Positions 44,480 through 53,465 of a DNA stretch of 64,000 nt are shown here, one piece after another. The stretch is from NCBI RefSeq assembly GCF_000331225.1, contig NZ_ANFY01000009.1:1-64000 (forward strand), in the 5' to 3' direction. The notes under the pieces were generated by a model, which saw only the letters and a list, made by a program, of their open reading frames with translations, had not been told where the DNA came from and ran no database searches. This stretch comes from Sandarakinorhabdus sp. AAP62. Lineage in GTDB: Bacteria > Pseudomonadota > Alphaproteobacteria > Sphingomonadales > Sphingomonadaceae. Position numbers and translations under genes: made by a program. Within the stretch, counting starts at the first letter, position 1. Each line of letters starts with the position of its first letter.

Positions 44480-46045
44480 ATGCCGCAAGAGCAGAGCTTT
44501 GGTGCCATTCTCGATACCGTGGTGAAAACGTTGGACCCGGATCAGCCGGCGCTGGTGCATGGGTCGACACGCCGCAGTTGGGGAGAGGTCGGACAGCGCA
44601 GCGCCAGCCTGGCAGCCGCAATGTTGAACCATGGAGCCGTGGCCGGCGATCGCTGCGCGCTGTTGATGCGCAACAGCGCTGAATATGCGGAAAGCATGAT
44701 CGCCTGCCTGCGCGCCCGGCTGGTCCATGTGAACGTCAACTACCGTTATACCGGCGAAGAGCTGTGGTATATTCTCGACAACAGCGATGCGGCCGTGTGC
44801 GTCTATGATGCCGAATTTGCGCCGCTGGTCGATTCCATCCGCGGCCGCCTGCCCACGAAGGTCTGGATCCAGGTCGGCGGCGAAACGCCGGATTTCGCGC
44901 TGGATTTCGAAACCGAAGCCAGCGCCGGGCACATATTGCCACCCCAGGACCATCAGCCCACCGACATGCTGTTCATCTACACCGGGGGCACCACTGGTTT
45001 GCCCAAGGGCGTGATGTGGGATCAGGCGGCGCTGTGGGGCCTGATGAACGCCGGCATTGATCCGGTGCAGGTGCACGACATGACCGCCCATGCCGCCGAT
45101 CTCCGTGCCGGTGTTGGCCGCCGCAAGGCGATGATCCTGCCGCCGCTGATGCATGGCACCGGGCTTATCGTGGCGCTGGGCACGCTGTGTCGGGGCGGCA
45201 CCCTCGTGACCCTGCCCGGCGCCACCTTTGATGCCGGCCAGGCCACCACCACCTGCGCCAGCGAGGCCTGCGATTATGTCGTCATCGTCGGTGATGCCTT
45301 TGCCCGCCCGATCCTGAAGGCGCTGGATGCCGGCATCGGCAGCATCGCCAAAGTGGAGATCATGATCTCGTCCGGCACCATGTGGTCACCGGAGGTCAAG
45401 GCCGGCCTGCTCGGGCATGCGCCGAACCTGATGATCGTCGATTCACTCGGCAGTTCCGAAGGCCTTGGCCTGGGAGCCGCGGCCCAGACCAGGGACAATG
45501 CCGGGGCGCCGACCAAGTTCATGGCCGATGGCAACACGCTGATCATCGGTGACGACATGAAGCCGGTGCCAACCGGCACCATGGGTCGCATCGCGCGCGG
45601 CGGCCTGATCCCGCGCGGCTATTGGAAAGACCCGGTGAAGAGCGCCGCCACTTTCCCCGAAATCGACGGCAAGCGTTATTCCATCCCCGGCGATTTCGCC
45701 ATCATCGAGGAGGATGGCAGCTTCACCCTGCTTGGCCGTGGCAGCCAGTGCATCAACACTGCCGGCGAGAAGGTTTTCCCCGAAGAGGTGGAAGAAGCGC
45801 TGAAAACCCACCCTGCCATCGATGATGCCCTTGTGTTCGGCCTGCCCGATGAAAAATGGGGCCAGTGCGTGACCGCCGTGGTGGAAGCCCATGAGCCGGT
45901 GGACGTGGAGGAGCTGCGCGCCCACGTGCGCCTGCATCTGGCTGGCTACAAGACACCAAAGACCGTGCACATCGTGAAGAAAGTGCCGCGCGCGCCCAAC
46001 GGCAAGGCGGATTATGCCGCGGCAAAGGCAATGGTAACGGGCTGA
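44480..46045 (+). CDS. Acyl-CoA synthetase (AMP-forming)
   Basis: 521 aa, ANL superfamily. It activates a carboxylic acid with ATP to acyl-AMP and then acyl-CoA. The AMP-binding P-loop FIYTGGTTGLPKGV is clear, with DSLGSSEGLG (motif A5-like), GRGSQCINTAGEKVFPEEVE and the C-terminal catalytic lysine in RAPNGKADY. The second of the family's core motifs, a fatty acid type rather than acetate, fits a medium- to long-chain or aryl substrate, but which is unknown. SD GGGGAGAC precedes the ATG. Supplies acyl-CoA for storage or leucine breakdown is a guess. Confidence 0.85.
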   Translation: MPQEQSFGAILDTVVKTLDPDQPALVHGSTRRSWGEVGQRSASLAAAMLNHGAVAGDRCALLMRNSAEYAESMIACLRARLVHVNVNYRYTGEELWYILDNSDAAVCVYDAEFAPLVDSIRGRLPTKVWIQVGGETPDFALDFETEASAGHILPPQDHQPTDMLFIYTGGTTGLPKGVMWDQAALWGLMNAGIDPVQVHDMTAHAADLRAGVGRRKAMILPPLMHGTGLIVALGTLCRGGTLVTLPGATFDAGQATTTCASEACDYVVIVGDAFARPILKALDAGIGSIAKVEIMISSGTMWSPEVKAGLLGHAPNLMIVDSLGSSEGLGLGAAAQTRDNAGAPTKFMADGNTLIIGDDMKPVPTGTMGRIARGGLIPRGYWKDPVKSAATFPEIDGKRYSIPGDFAIIEEDGSFTLLGRGSQCINTAGEKVFPEEVEEALKTHPAIDDALVFGLPDEKWGQCVTAVVEAHEPVDVEELRAHVRLHLAGYKTPKTVHIVKKVPRAPNGKADYAAAKAMVTG

Positions 46046-46135
46046 GGGCACGGCCGGCGGCAAAGCCGCCGAGTCCGTTCAGGAAAGCCGAAAAAGTAGG
46101 CAAGGTTGCGTGGCAGAGCCACGCCGTCGGACGAG

Positions 46136-46164
46136 TCAAAAAGGGCGGCCTGTTGGGGCCGCCC
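46136..46164 (-). terminator. Intrinsic terminator of rpmE
   Basis: Read on the minus strand, GGGCGGCC (46164-46157) pairs with GGCCGCCC (46150-46143) across a 6-base loop, followed by TTTTT (46142-46138). It lies 65 nt after the rpmE stop. It may also act on the acyl-CoA synthetase transcript from the other side. Confidence 0.8.
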
Positions 46165-46228
46165 TCTTCGCTCGCCGTCCGCACTTGCGCCTGTGGGCGC
46201 GCGAAACGCGCGCTCCCGGCGCTGCGCG

Positions 46229-46459
46229 TTACTTCTTGCCCAGACCAAAGCTGGCGAAACGCTTGTTGAAGCGCGCCACCTGGCCGCCGGCATCGAGCAT
46301 GCGGCCGGTGCCGCCGGTCCACGCCGGATGGCTGGTCGGATCGATTTCCAGGTTCATCGTATCCCCTTCCTTCCCCCAGGTCGTGCGGGTCTGGTAGGTG
46401 GTGCCATCGGTCATCTTGACGGTGATGGTGTGATATTGGGGATGGATGCCGGACTTCAT
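46229..46459 (-). CDS. rpmE: 50S ribosomal protein L31
   Basis: 76 aa. Begins [20 protein letters not shown] and has the L31 core HPAWTGG followed by a basic C-terminus. It lacks the four zinc-binding cysteines of the CxxC-type L31, so it is the zinc-free form used by many alphaproteobacteria. Single gene on the minus strand with its own terminator at 46136-46164. Confidence 0.95.
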   Translation of the reverse strand: MKSGIHPQYHTITVKMTDGTTYQTRTTWGKEGDTMNLEIDPTSHPAWTGGTGRMLDAGGQVARFNKRFASFGLGKK

Positions 46460-46525
46460 GATGGTTTCCTTCGGTGCGGACCGGTTCCGACCGGCCCTGG
46501 AAAATTGAACGCGCGGCATAGCGGC

Positions 46526-46554
46526 TTGACCGCCCGATTGCAACAGGCGTAACC
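46526..46554 (+). promoter_or_regulatory. Candidate promoter of the btuB leader
   Basis: TTGACC (46526-46531) with a GTAACC-like -10 (46549-46554) 17 bp downstream would start transcription near 46561, just before the cobalamin aptamer. The -10 is weak, so confidence is limited. Confidence 0.35.
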
Positions 46555-46562
46555 CAGCAACC

Positions 46563-46736
46563 GAACGGTGCCCGCCCTGACCGGCGGGAGAATAGGGAAG
46601 CCGGTGCGGGGAAAACCCAAGTCCGGCGCTGTGCCCGCAACTGTAAGCGGCCAGCTGATGCTTCACATGCCACTGGGAGAACCCGGGAAGGCGAAGCGCC
46701 AGCGCCATGAGCCGCAAGCCAGGAGACCTGCCGTTC
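46563..46736 (+). promoter_or_regulatory. Cobalamin (AdoCbl) riboswitch aptamer
   Basis: P1 closes GAACGG (46563-46568) with CCGTTC (46731-46736). Inside are the conserved GGGAAGCCGGTG, GTGCCCGCAACTGTAAGCGG, GCCACTGGGAGAACCCGGGAAGGCG and the B12 box GCCGCAAGCCAGGAGACCTG (46711-46730). Binding of B12 is expected to lower btuB translation. The sequence is an unusually clear match. Confidence 0.95.
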
Positions 46737-46822
46737 CCCGTGTCGCCCGTTCGGGCTGCCCGGGGTCGCCCCATGCCTGCCGGGTCCAGCGGTGCATGAG
46801 AGGAAGGACCGGCGCAAAGCCG

Positions 46823-46891
46823 GGCCTTTCGTTCGTGGCGACATTTGTCGCTCACCCGTGCCCGGCGTCTGTCCGGGCCGAACGAAAGGTC
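46823..46891 (+). promoter_or_regulatory. Riboswitch expression platform: hairpin just upstream of the btuB ribosome-binding site
   Basis: CCTTTCGTTCG (46825-46835) pairs perfectly with CGAACGAAAGG (46879-46889), extended by two pairs to 46823/46891, and an inner GCCCGG/CCGGGC stem lies between. The right arm ends next to GAGG (46892-46895), 5 nt before the btuB ATG, so the hairpin can hide the ribosome-binding region. No T-tract, so control of translation is more likely than termination. Confidence 0.6.
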
Positions 46892-46900
46892 GAGGCTTCC

Positions 46901-48826
46901 ATGCCGATTGCGTCATTTGCCACCCTATTGCTCGCCGCCGCCGCGCCCGCTGCCAACCCGTGCGCGGAAAAGCCCGAAGATTGCATCATCATCGCCGATC
47001 TGAAGGATCCTTCCTATATCACCGTGGCGGCCAGCCGCACGCCGGTGGCGCTGACCGGCACCGGCATCAGCATCAGCCAGATCAGGCAGCCACAGATCGA
47101 GGGCCTGTCGCTGCCGCTGGTGAAGGATTATCTCACCCTGGTTCCCGGCGTTGCGGTCGCACAGACCGGGCCGATGGGGGCACAGACCCAGGTCCGTATC
47201 CGCGGCGCGGAGGCCAATCACAGCATCAGCTTCATCGACGGCATCGAGATGAACGACCCGGCTTCCTCGGGCGAATTCCGGCTCGACACGCTGCTCAGCC
47301 ACGGCGTGGACCGCATCGAGGTGCTGCGCGGCCCGCAATCGGCCCTGTGGGGCAGCCAGGCCATTGGCGGCGTCATCAACATTGTTACCCGCGCGCCGCT
47401 GGCCGGCACCTTGTTCCATGGCGAATTGCAGGGCGGCAGCCTTGGCACCGTGCGTGGCGGCATCGGCGGTGGTTGGGCCGGGGAAAACCTCACCATCAGC
47501 GGGCAACTTTCCGGCCTGTCCAGCGACGGCTATGACATCGCCCGCAGCGGCGGTGACAGGGACGGCTATGACAATGTCACCGCCCATGGTCGCATCGAAT
47601 GGCGGGCAGCACCGGAACTGACCCTGCTGATGGTCGGCCGCCACCAGGATTCGACGTCGCGCTTTGACGGCTTCAACTTCGTCACCGGCGTGCCGCGGGA
47701 CGAGCCGCTGGCGACCCGGAGCCGCCAGACCGCCCTGCGCGCCGAAGCGGCACTGACGCTGCTGGACGGCACGTGGACAACACGCGCCAGTTTCATGGCG
47801 GTGCGCGCCGACAACATCAACCGCCGGGCCGGCAGTTTCCAGAACCGCAGCGATGGCGAGCGTGACCTGTTCCGTCTGCAATCGACCGGCCTGTTCGACG
47901 CAGCCGGCGCCAGCCACAGCCTCACCGCCGCCCTCGATGTCGAAACCGAGCGCTTCTCCAGCCGCGATGCCAATGCCCAGGCCGCATCGAACCAGCGCCA
48001 GCGCCGCCGGCAGACCAGCCTGGTGGGCGAATATCGCCTGACGCTGGACAGCGGTGTTTCAGCCGGTGCCGCCGTGCGTCACGACAGGAACGACCGCTTT
48101 GCCGATGCCACCACCGTGCGTTTCGACGCGGTGGCACCGATCGGCGATTTCCGCCTGCACGCCGCATTCGGCACCGGCATCGCCGATCCGACCTTCTTCG
48201 ATCAGTTCGGTTTCTTCCCGGGTTCCTTCCGTGGCAACCCCAATCTGGTGCCGGAACGCAGCCGCAGTTTCGAAGCCGGCATCGGCTGGGCCAGCGGCAG
48301 CACCAGCCTTGATGTCACCCTGTTCGACGCCAATCTGACCAACGAGATCATCGGCACCTTCGACAATATCACCTTCATCGCCGGCGTGGCCAACGCGACT
48401 GGCCGCAGCACGCGCCGCGGCGTCGAAGTCGCGGGCCGGGCCGAACTGGCCAAGGGGTTGGGCCTCACCGCCAACTACACATATCTGGATGCCAATCAGC
48501 AGCAGACAGCGGGCACCGCCATGGTGCGCGAAGTGCGCCGGCCCCGGCACAGCGGCAGCATCGCGCTCAATTACAGCAGCCGTGATTTCGATCTGTCGGC
48601 CGCCGCTGCAATCACCGGCGCGCGCGGCGATACCGATTTCGCCCGCTTCGTGCCGGTGACCCTGCCGGCCTACACGATCGTGACGCTGGCCGGCGCCTGG
48701 CACCTCACGCCACGCATCGACCTGACCGCCCGCATCGAGAACGCGCTGGATGCGACCCAGGTTGATGTGTTCGCCTATCGTGGGCCTGGCATCACCGTCC
48801 ATGGTGGCATCCGGTTCCGGTTGTGA
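46901..48826 (+). CDS. btuB: TonB-dependent vitamin B12 receptor
   Basis: 641 aa. A signal peptide ([14 protein letters not shown]) precedes the plug with [37 protein letters not shown] and [20 protein letters not shown], then a 22-strand-type barrel ending [11 protein letters not shown]. It brings cobalamin across the outer membrane. It is first of btuB-btuF-btuC-btuD and under a cobalamin riboswitch, which makes the B12 assignment firm. The start is ATG 46901 with GAGG upstream. Confidence 0.93.
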   Translation: MPIASFATLLLAAAAPAANPCAEKPEDCIIIADLKDPSYITVAASRTPVALTGTGISISQIRQPQIEGLSLPLVKDYLTLVPGVAVAQTGPMGAQTQVRIRGAEANHSISFIDGIEMNDPASSGEFRLDTLLSHGVDRIEVLRGPQSALWGSQAIGGVINIVTRAPLAGTLFHGELQGGSLGTVRGGIGGGWAGENLTISGQLSGLSSDGYDIARSGGDRDGYDNVTAHGRIEWRAAPELTLLMVGRHQDSTSRFDGFNFVTGVPRDEPLATRSRQTALRAEAALTLLDGTWTTRASFMAVRADNINRRAGSFQNRSDGERDLFRLQSTGLFDAAGASHSLTAALDVETERFSSRDANAQAASNQRQRRRQTSLVGEYRLTLDSGVSAGAAVRHDRNDRFADATTVRFDAVAPIGDFRLHAAFGTGIADPTFFDQFGFFPGSFRGNPNLVPERSRSFEAGIGWASGSTSLDVTLFDANLTNEIIGTFDNITFIAGVANATGRSTRRGVEVAGRAELAKGLGLTANYTYLDANQQQTAGTAMVREVRRPRHSGSIALNYSSRDFDLSAAAAITGARGDTDFARFVPVTLPAYTIVTLAGAWHLTPRIDLTARIENALDATQVDVFAYRGPGITVHGGIRFRL

Positions 48827-48849
48827 TGAACGGGCGCGCCCTTCCCATA

Positions 48850-48955
48850 TTGTCATGCCGGCGCAGGCCAGCATCCGCTGTGGATCGGGCGCGTGCTTTC
48901 ATGCCGAAGTTTGCCCAAGCGGCGCGATGGATGCTGGCCTGCGCCAGCATGACAA
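48850..48955. repeat. 27-bp inverted repeat (copy A); right arm inside btuF
   Basis: The left arm 48850-48876 and right arm 48929-48955 are reverse complements with one mismatch; both contain the core GCTGGCCTGCGCCAGCATGAC. The same element occurs as a perfect 26-bp palindrome at 53369-53446. The right arm of this copy falls within the signal peptide of btuF. It is likely a REP-type mobile repeat. Confidence 0.85.
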
Positions 48956-49689
48956 TGGGGGTGGTTGCCGTCGCAGCCACCCCATCGCGCATCGTCAGCC
49001 TCAACCTGTGCACCGATGAATATCTGCTGCTGACCGCGCGCCCGGGCCAGATCGCCAGCATCAGCCGGCTCGGCGCCGATCCACAGGAAAGCCCGCTCGC
49101 CGACCGGGCCCGGGGGCTGGCCACCAACAATGGCCAGTTGGGTGATGTGCTGGCCCAGTCGCCGCAGCTGGTGCTGACCATGGGCCATGATCCGCAAGCA
49201 ACAGCGTTGGCCGCCAGGCTGGGGCTGAAACTGGTGGCCCTGCCCTACCCCGCCAGCCCGGACGAGGTGGCGGCGCACGTGCGCCAGGTGGCGGCTTTGG
49301 TCGGCAATGCGCCGGCCGGTGCGGCCTTTGCCAGCAAGGTCGCCGCGCTCACCGCCACGGCCCCTCCCGCCCGCGCCGGGCTGATGATCGGTGGCAGCGG
49401 GCTGGCCCCGGCGATGAACGGGCTGGCGGCCGCCTGGTTGCGCCTGGCCGGCATCAGGCAGCAACGGGGCGGGCAGATCAGCCTTGAAACCCTGCTGGTG
49501 CAGCCGCCCGCCATCCTGATCCGCAATGTCTATCGCCCCGGCCAGCGATCGCTGCCGCAGGCGTGGACGCAGCATCCGGCGCTGCGCCAGCTGAAGGCCC
49601 GCCAGGTCGAAGCCGATGGCCGCGCCTTCCTGTGCGGTGGTGCCGCGATGCCGGCAGAGATCATGCGGCTGCGCAAGGCGCTCTCGTGA
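48901..49689 (+). CDS. btuF: Periplasmic cobalamin-binding protein (BtuF-like)
   Basis: 262 aa, a helical-backbone metal/corrin-binding ABC protein. The mature part opens RIVSLNLCTDEYLLLTARPG and includes LRLAGIRQQRGGQISLETLL and AFLCGGAAMPAEIMRLRKAL. Its signal peptide (MPKFAQAARWMLACASMTMG, then VVAVAA) is partly encoded by the right arm of a palindromic repeat: WMLACASMTM comes from the repeat. The next gene (btuC) overlaps by GTGA. An ATG at 48823 would add the repeat's other arm and lies far from a signal sequence, so I prefer 48901. Confidence 0.85.
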   Translation: MPKFAQAARWMLACASMTMGVVAVAATPSRIVSLNLCTDEYLLLTARPGQIASISRLGADPQESPLADRARGLATNNGQLGDVLAQSPQLVLTMGHDPQATALAARLGLKLVALPYPASPDEVAAHVRQVAALVGNAPAGAAFASKVAALTATAPPARAGLMIGGSGLAPAMNGLAAAWLRLAGIRQQRGGQISLETLLVQPPAILIRNVYRPGQRSLPQAWTQHPALRQLKARQVEADGRAFLCGGAAMPAEIMRLRKALS

Positions 49690-50624
49690 AGGCGGGGCTG
49701 GCCTTGCTATGCTTGGCTCTGGCGCTGGCGTCACTGGTGCTGGGGCCGGTCGATCTGGCAGCGCTTTGGGCGCGGGACCCTGATCTGGCGCGCAGCCTGT
49801 TCATCGAACTGCGCCTGCCGCGCACCGGCCTGGCGCTGGCCATCGGCGCCGGGCTGGGTGCATCGGGCGCGGCGGCACAGGCGTTCTTCCGCAACCCGCT
49901 GGCTTCTCCCGATGTGCTGGGGCCGTCCTCGGGCGCGGCGCTGGGTGCGGTGCTGGCGGGCTATTTCCTGGGTGCCGGGGTGATCGGCATGGCCATCGGC
50001 GGCCTCGCCGGTGCCGGTCTGTCGCTGCTGCTGCTGCTCGCGTTGGCCGGCACCGGTGCCGCCGCCACCCGGCTGGTGCTGGCCGGTGTCGCGGTTTCCA
50101 TGCTGCTCGGCGTCGCCATCAACCTGTCGCTCAGCCTCGCCCCGTCGCCGTTCGCACTCTATGATCTGATGTTCTGGTTGATGGGCGGCCTCAATGATCG
50201 CAGCATGACGCAGCTGGCCCTGGCCGCGCCGCTGATCCTTGCCGGCCTCTTCCTGCTGCTGCGCACGGCACCTTCGCTGGATGCCCTCACCCTGGGAGAA
50301 GAAGTGGCGCAATCGCTTGGGGTCGGCGTCGTCAGCGTGCAATGGCAGGTGGTGCTCGGGATCGCGCTGGCCACCGGGGCCGGCGTAGCGGTCGCCGGCA
50401 GCATCGGCTTCATCGGTCTGATCGTGCCGCACCTCGTGCGGCCATTCGTGGGCCATCGCCCCGGCGCCGCCATTGCGCCCGCAGCACTGGCCGGCGCCGT
50501 ACTGCTCACTGCCGCCGACATCGCCGTGCGGCTGGTCCCGGCCGGGCTCGACCTGCGGCTGGGCGTGCTCACCGCGCTGATCGGCGCGCCCTTCTTCCTC
50601 TGGCTGATCATGGGCCGGCGCTGA
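49686..50624 (+). CDS. btuC: Cobalamin ABC transporter permease
   Basis: 312 aa, a FecCD/BtuC-type permease with about ten membrane segments. The family features RTGLALAIGAGLGASGAAAQAFFRNPLASPDVLG and LGVGVVSVQWQVVLG, then AGSIGFIGLIVPHLVRP near the C-terminus, are clear. It starts at a GTG (49686) overlapping the btuF stop, and its stop shares one base with btuD (TGATG). It forms the inner-membrane channel for B12. Confidence 0.93.
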   Translation: MKAGLALLCLALALASLVLGPVDLAALWARDPDLARSLFIELRLPRTGLALAIGAGLGASGAAAQAFFRNPLASPDVLGPSSGAALGAVLAGYFLGAGVIGMAIGGLAGAGLSLLLLLALAGTGAAATRLVLAGVAVSMLLGVAINLSLSLAPSPFALYDLMFWLMGGLNDRSMTQLALAAPLILAGLFLLLRTAPSLDALTLGEEVAQSLGVGVVSVQWQVVLGIALATGAGVAVAGSIGFIGLIVPHLVRPFVGHRPGAAIAPAALAGAVLLTAADIAVRLVPAGLDLRLGVLTALIGAPFFLWLIMGRR

Positions 50625-51403
50625 TGCCAGAAACCTCGCTTCTTGAAGCAATTGCGCTGGCCCGCCCGCCGATGCTGGCCCCCACAAGCCTGACACTCCA
50701 CCCGGGCCAGGTGACGGGTGTGATTGGCGCCAATGGCGCCGGCAAGACCACGCTGCTGAAGGCGCTCGCCGGCCTGACGCGGGGGCCAGGCACGGTGCGC
50801 CTGGATGGCCGGCCCCTTGTGCCGCACCCGCAGCGCCTCGCCTGGCTGCCGGCCAGCCGCGATGCGGTGTGGCCGATGCGCGCTGCTGCCCTGGTGCAGC
50901 TGGGCCTGGGTCCGGCGGCCGCGCCAGATACCGCCGCGGTCACGGCAGCGCTGGCCGCCTGTGACGCCACGGCCTTGGCGGATCGCCCGGTCAACCAGCT
51001 TTCCACCGGCGAACGCGCCCGCGTGCTGCTGGCGCGCGCGATCGTGGCGCGGCCGGCGTGGCTGCTGCTGGATGAACCGATCGCCAATCTCGATCCCGGC
51101 CATCGGCTCGACGTGATGGCACTGCTGGCAGCCGAAGCCGCGCGCGGTGCGGGCGTCGTGCTGGCATTACACGATCTCGACCTGGCCCGCCGCTGCGATC
51201 GGCTGCTGTTGATCTCCGGTGGTGAACTGATGGCTGATGGACCGCCGGCAATGGTGATGACGCCTTCATTGTTGGCTGAACATTTCGGCGTCCAATCTGT
51301 TCATCATACTTGGCAACGAATACGAAATGATTTATTCACTTCTGATGTTCGCGGTTCGGGATCACAAGACAGCGTTGCTGGGAAGCATCCTCAGCCGGAT
51401 TGA
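50624..51403 (+). CDS. btuD: Cobalamin ABC transporter ATP-binding protein
   Basis: 259 aa. Walker A GANGAGKTT, the ABC signature LSTGERAR (LSTGE in place of the usual LSGGQ), Walker B WLLLDEP and a switch His in ALHDLDLARR. It powers B12 import through BtuC. The ATG shares a base with the btuC stop. The last 20 residues beyond the ATPase fold are unusual, and the stop lies 20 nt before the next small gene. Confidence 0.92.
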   Translation: MPETSLLEAIALARPPMLAPTSLTLHPGQVTGVIGANGAGKTTLLKALAGLTRGPGTVRLDGRPLVPHPQRLAWLPASRDAVWPMRAAALVQLGLGPAAAPDTAAVTAALAACDATALADRPVNQLSTGERARVLLARAIVARPAWLLLDEPIANLDPGHRLDVMALLAAEAARGAGVVLALHDLDLARRCDRLLLISGGELMADGPPAMVMTPSLLAEHFGVQSVHHTWQRIRNDLFTSDVRGSGSQDSVAGKHPQPD

Positions 51404-51422
51404 CCGGTTCGAGGACAGAGAC

Positions 51423-51713
51423 ATGAGCTGGGAACGGATCGACTCCCTGACATTGCACCGGGACGGCATGTTCGATTGGCACAATCAGACCCGTGTCGTC
51501 GAAGCCGGCAAGTCTCCGCAGGTCAGCGCCGAATATCTGCAGGGCGCCTGGCATGTGATCGGCGCCAGTGAGGGCCCGCACTATCTGCAGTTGGGCACCG
51601 ACGAAGGCGACATGTTCAGCTTTGCCATCCGCTTCGACGGCGCGAATATTTGCCGGCTGAACAAGAAGATCTGGACCTGTCAGAAAACCGGCGCGCAGGC
51701 CCAATACGCCTGA
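51423..51713 (+). CDS. Small protein of unknown function after btuD
   Basis: 96 aa, no signal peptide. It starts MSWERIDSLTLHRDGMFDWH, has an acidic middle and ends with two cysteines in RLNKKIWTCQKTGAQ. GAGGAC lies 8 nt before this ATG; an in-frame ATG at 51327 would overlap btuD by 77 nt and lacks a ribosome site. I do not recognise the family. Co-transcription with btuD is likely from the spacing, but a B12 role is not implied. Confidence 0.5.
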   Translation: MSWERIDSLTLHRDGMFDWHNQTRVVEAGKSPQVSAEYLQGAWHVIGASEGPHYLQLGTDEGDMFSFAIRFDGANICRLNKKIWTCQKTGAQAQYA

Positions 51714-51770
51714 CCGTCGCCGCATGATTGGCCATTGAGCGCATGGCCAACATCGGCCATACCCGCAACC

Positions 51771-53345
51771 ATGCCGCCAATTGGACAGCCCCTTCCCCCG
51801 TCCGCCCGCGCCACGGCCACGGCCATGGCCGATCTCATCGCCGATCTGCGCGAAAAGGCCGCCCGCATCGCGCTGGGTGGCCCGGCCGCCGCGCGCGAGA
51901 AACATGTGGCGCGCGGCAAGCTGCTGCCGCGCCAGCGTGTCGAGGCGCTGATCGATCCGCACAGCGCCTTTCTGGAAATCGGCCAGTTCGCTGCCCAAGA
52001 TATCTATGGCGAGGATGTGCCGGCCGCCGGCCTGATCGCCGGGGTCGGCCAGGTCGAAGGCCGGCTGTGCGTGATCGTCGCCAATGATGCCACGGTGAAG
52101 GGCGGCAGCTATTACCCGCTCACCGTCAAGAAGCATCTGCGCGCCCAGGAAATCGCGGCGCAGAATGGCCTGCCTTGCGTCTATCTTGTCGATAGCGGCG
52201 GTGCCAACCTGCCCCGGCAGGACGAGGTATTCCCCGATCGCGATCACTTCGGCCGCATCTTCTTCAACCAGGCCAACATGAGCGCCAATGGCATTGCCCA
52301 GATTGCCGCCGTGCTGGGCAGCTGCACGGCGGGCGGCGCCTATGTGCCGGCGATGGCAGACGAATCCATCATCGTGAAGAACCAGGGCACCATTTTCCTG
52401 GGCGGCCCGCCGCTGGTGAAAGCCGCCACCGGCGAGGAAGTGACGGCCGAGGATCTGGGCGGCGGCGACGTCCACACCCGGCTTTCCGGCGTGGCCGATC
52501 ATCTGGCGGAAAATGATGAGGATGCATTGCAGATCGCCCGCCGCATCGTTGCCACCCTGCCCGCCGCGCCCGCCGTGACGCGCGGGCCATCACGCCCGCC
52601 TTTGTTTGACGCGTCGGAACTCAACGCGCTCGCCCCCATCGACACGCGCGTGCCGGTGGACGTACGCGAGATCATTGCCCGCATGGTCGATGGTTCGGAA
52701 TTGCAGGAGTTCAAGCCGCGCTATGGCGAGACGCTGGTCACCGGCTTTGCCCAGATCGAAGGCTATCCCGTCGGCATCATCGCCAACAACGGCATATTGT
52801 TCAGCGAAAGCGCCCAGAAAGGGGCGCATTTCATCGAACTGGCATGCCAGCGCCGCATTCCCCTGCTGTTCCTGCAGAATATCAGCGGCTTCATGGTTGG
52901 CCGCCGGTTCGAGAATGAAGGCATCGCCAAACACGGCGCCAAGCTGGTGACGGCGGTTGCCTGCGCGGCGGTGCCGAAGATCACGGTCGTTACCGGCGGC
53001 AGTTTCGGCGCGGGCAATTACGGCATGTGCGGCCGCGCCTATTCCCCCCGATTCCTGTGGATGTGGCCCAACGCCCGCATTTCGGTGATGGGCAGCGAAC
53101 AGGCCGCCAGCGTGCTCGCCACGGTGAAAGGCGGCGGCTTCCGGAATGCCGCCGAAGAGGAGGCGTTCAAGGCCCCGATCCGCGCCCAATATGAAGCCCA
53201 GGGCCACCCCTATTACGCCAGCGCCCGCCTGTGGGACGACGGCATCATCGCGCCGGAAGACACGCGCGCTGTCGTGGCGCTCAGCCTCGCCGCCGCCCTG
53301 CAGCAGCCGGTGCCGGAAACCCGGTTCGGCACCTTCCGGATGTGA
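51771..53345 (+). CDS. liuB: Methylcrotonyl-CoA carboxylase carboxyltransferase (beta) subunit
   Basis: 524 aa. It transfers CO2 from biotin to 3-methylcrotonyl-CoA in leucine and isovalerate breakdown. The carboxyltransferase fold shows [56 protein letters not shown], and the acyl-CoA binding [15 protein letters not shown], matching LiuB rather than the propionyl subunit. The start is chosen for a family-like N-terminus; no good ribosome site is visible. It leads a liuB-liuC-X-liuD run. Confidence 0.93.
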   Translation: MPPIGQPLPPSARATATAMADLIADLREKAARIALGGPAAAREKHVARGKLLPRQRVEALIDPHSAFLEIGQFAAQDIYGEDVPAAGLIAGVGQVEGRLCVIVANDATVKGGSYYPLTVKKHLRAQEIAAQNGLPCVYLVDSGGANLPRQDEVFPDRDHFGRIFFNQANMSANGIAQIAAVLGSCTAGGAYVPAMADESIIVKNQGTIFLGGPPLVKAATGEEVTAEDLGGGDVHTRLSGVADHLAENDEDALQIARRIVATLPAAPAVTRGPSRPPLFDASELNALAPIDTRVPVDVREIIARMVDGSELQEFKPRYGETLVTGFAQIEGYPVGIIANNGILFSESAQKGAHFIELACQRRIPLLFLQNISGFMVGRRFENEGIAKHGAKLVTAVACAAVPKITVVTGGSFGAGNYGMCGRAYSPRFLWMWPNARISVMGSEQAASVLATVKGGGFRNAAEEEAFKAPIRAQYEAQGHPYYASARLWDDGIIAPEDTRAVVALSLAAALQQPVPETRFGTFRM

Positions 53346-53368
53346 GCCACATGCGCCTGCCTCTCGCC

Positions 53369-53446
53369 GTCATGCTGGCGCAGGCCAGCATCCACCCCAC
53401 CACAAGCACCCGCTGCGCGATGGATGCTGGCCTGCGCCAGCATGAC
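53369..53446. repeat. 26-bp perfect inverted repeat (copy B) between liuB and liuC
   Basis: The left arm 53369-53394 and right arm 53421-53446 are exact reverse complements. The core is the same as in copy A near 48900, and the sequence next to it (GCGCGATGGATGC) matches too. It separates liuB and liuC, which are otherwise close. If mobile, it has entered an operon without breaking a gene. Confidence 0.88.
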
Positions 53447-53465
53447 ATTTGGGGAGGGCATGCCG

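Noticed and set aside
46057-46071. Terminator for the acyl-CoA synthetase gene at GGCGGC/GCCGCC
   Set aside because: A hairpin is present but no T-tract follows; the stronger terminator nearby faces rpmE.
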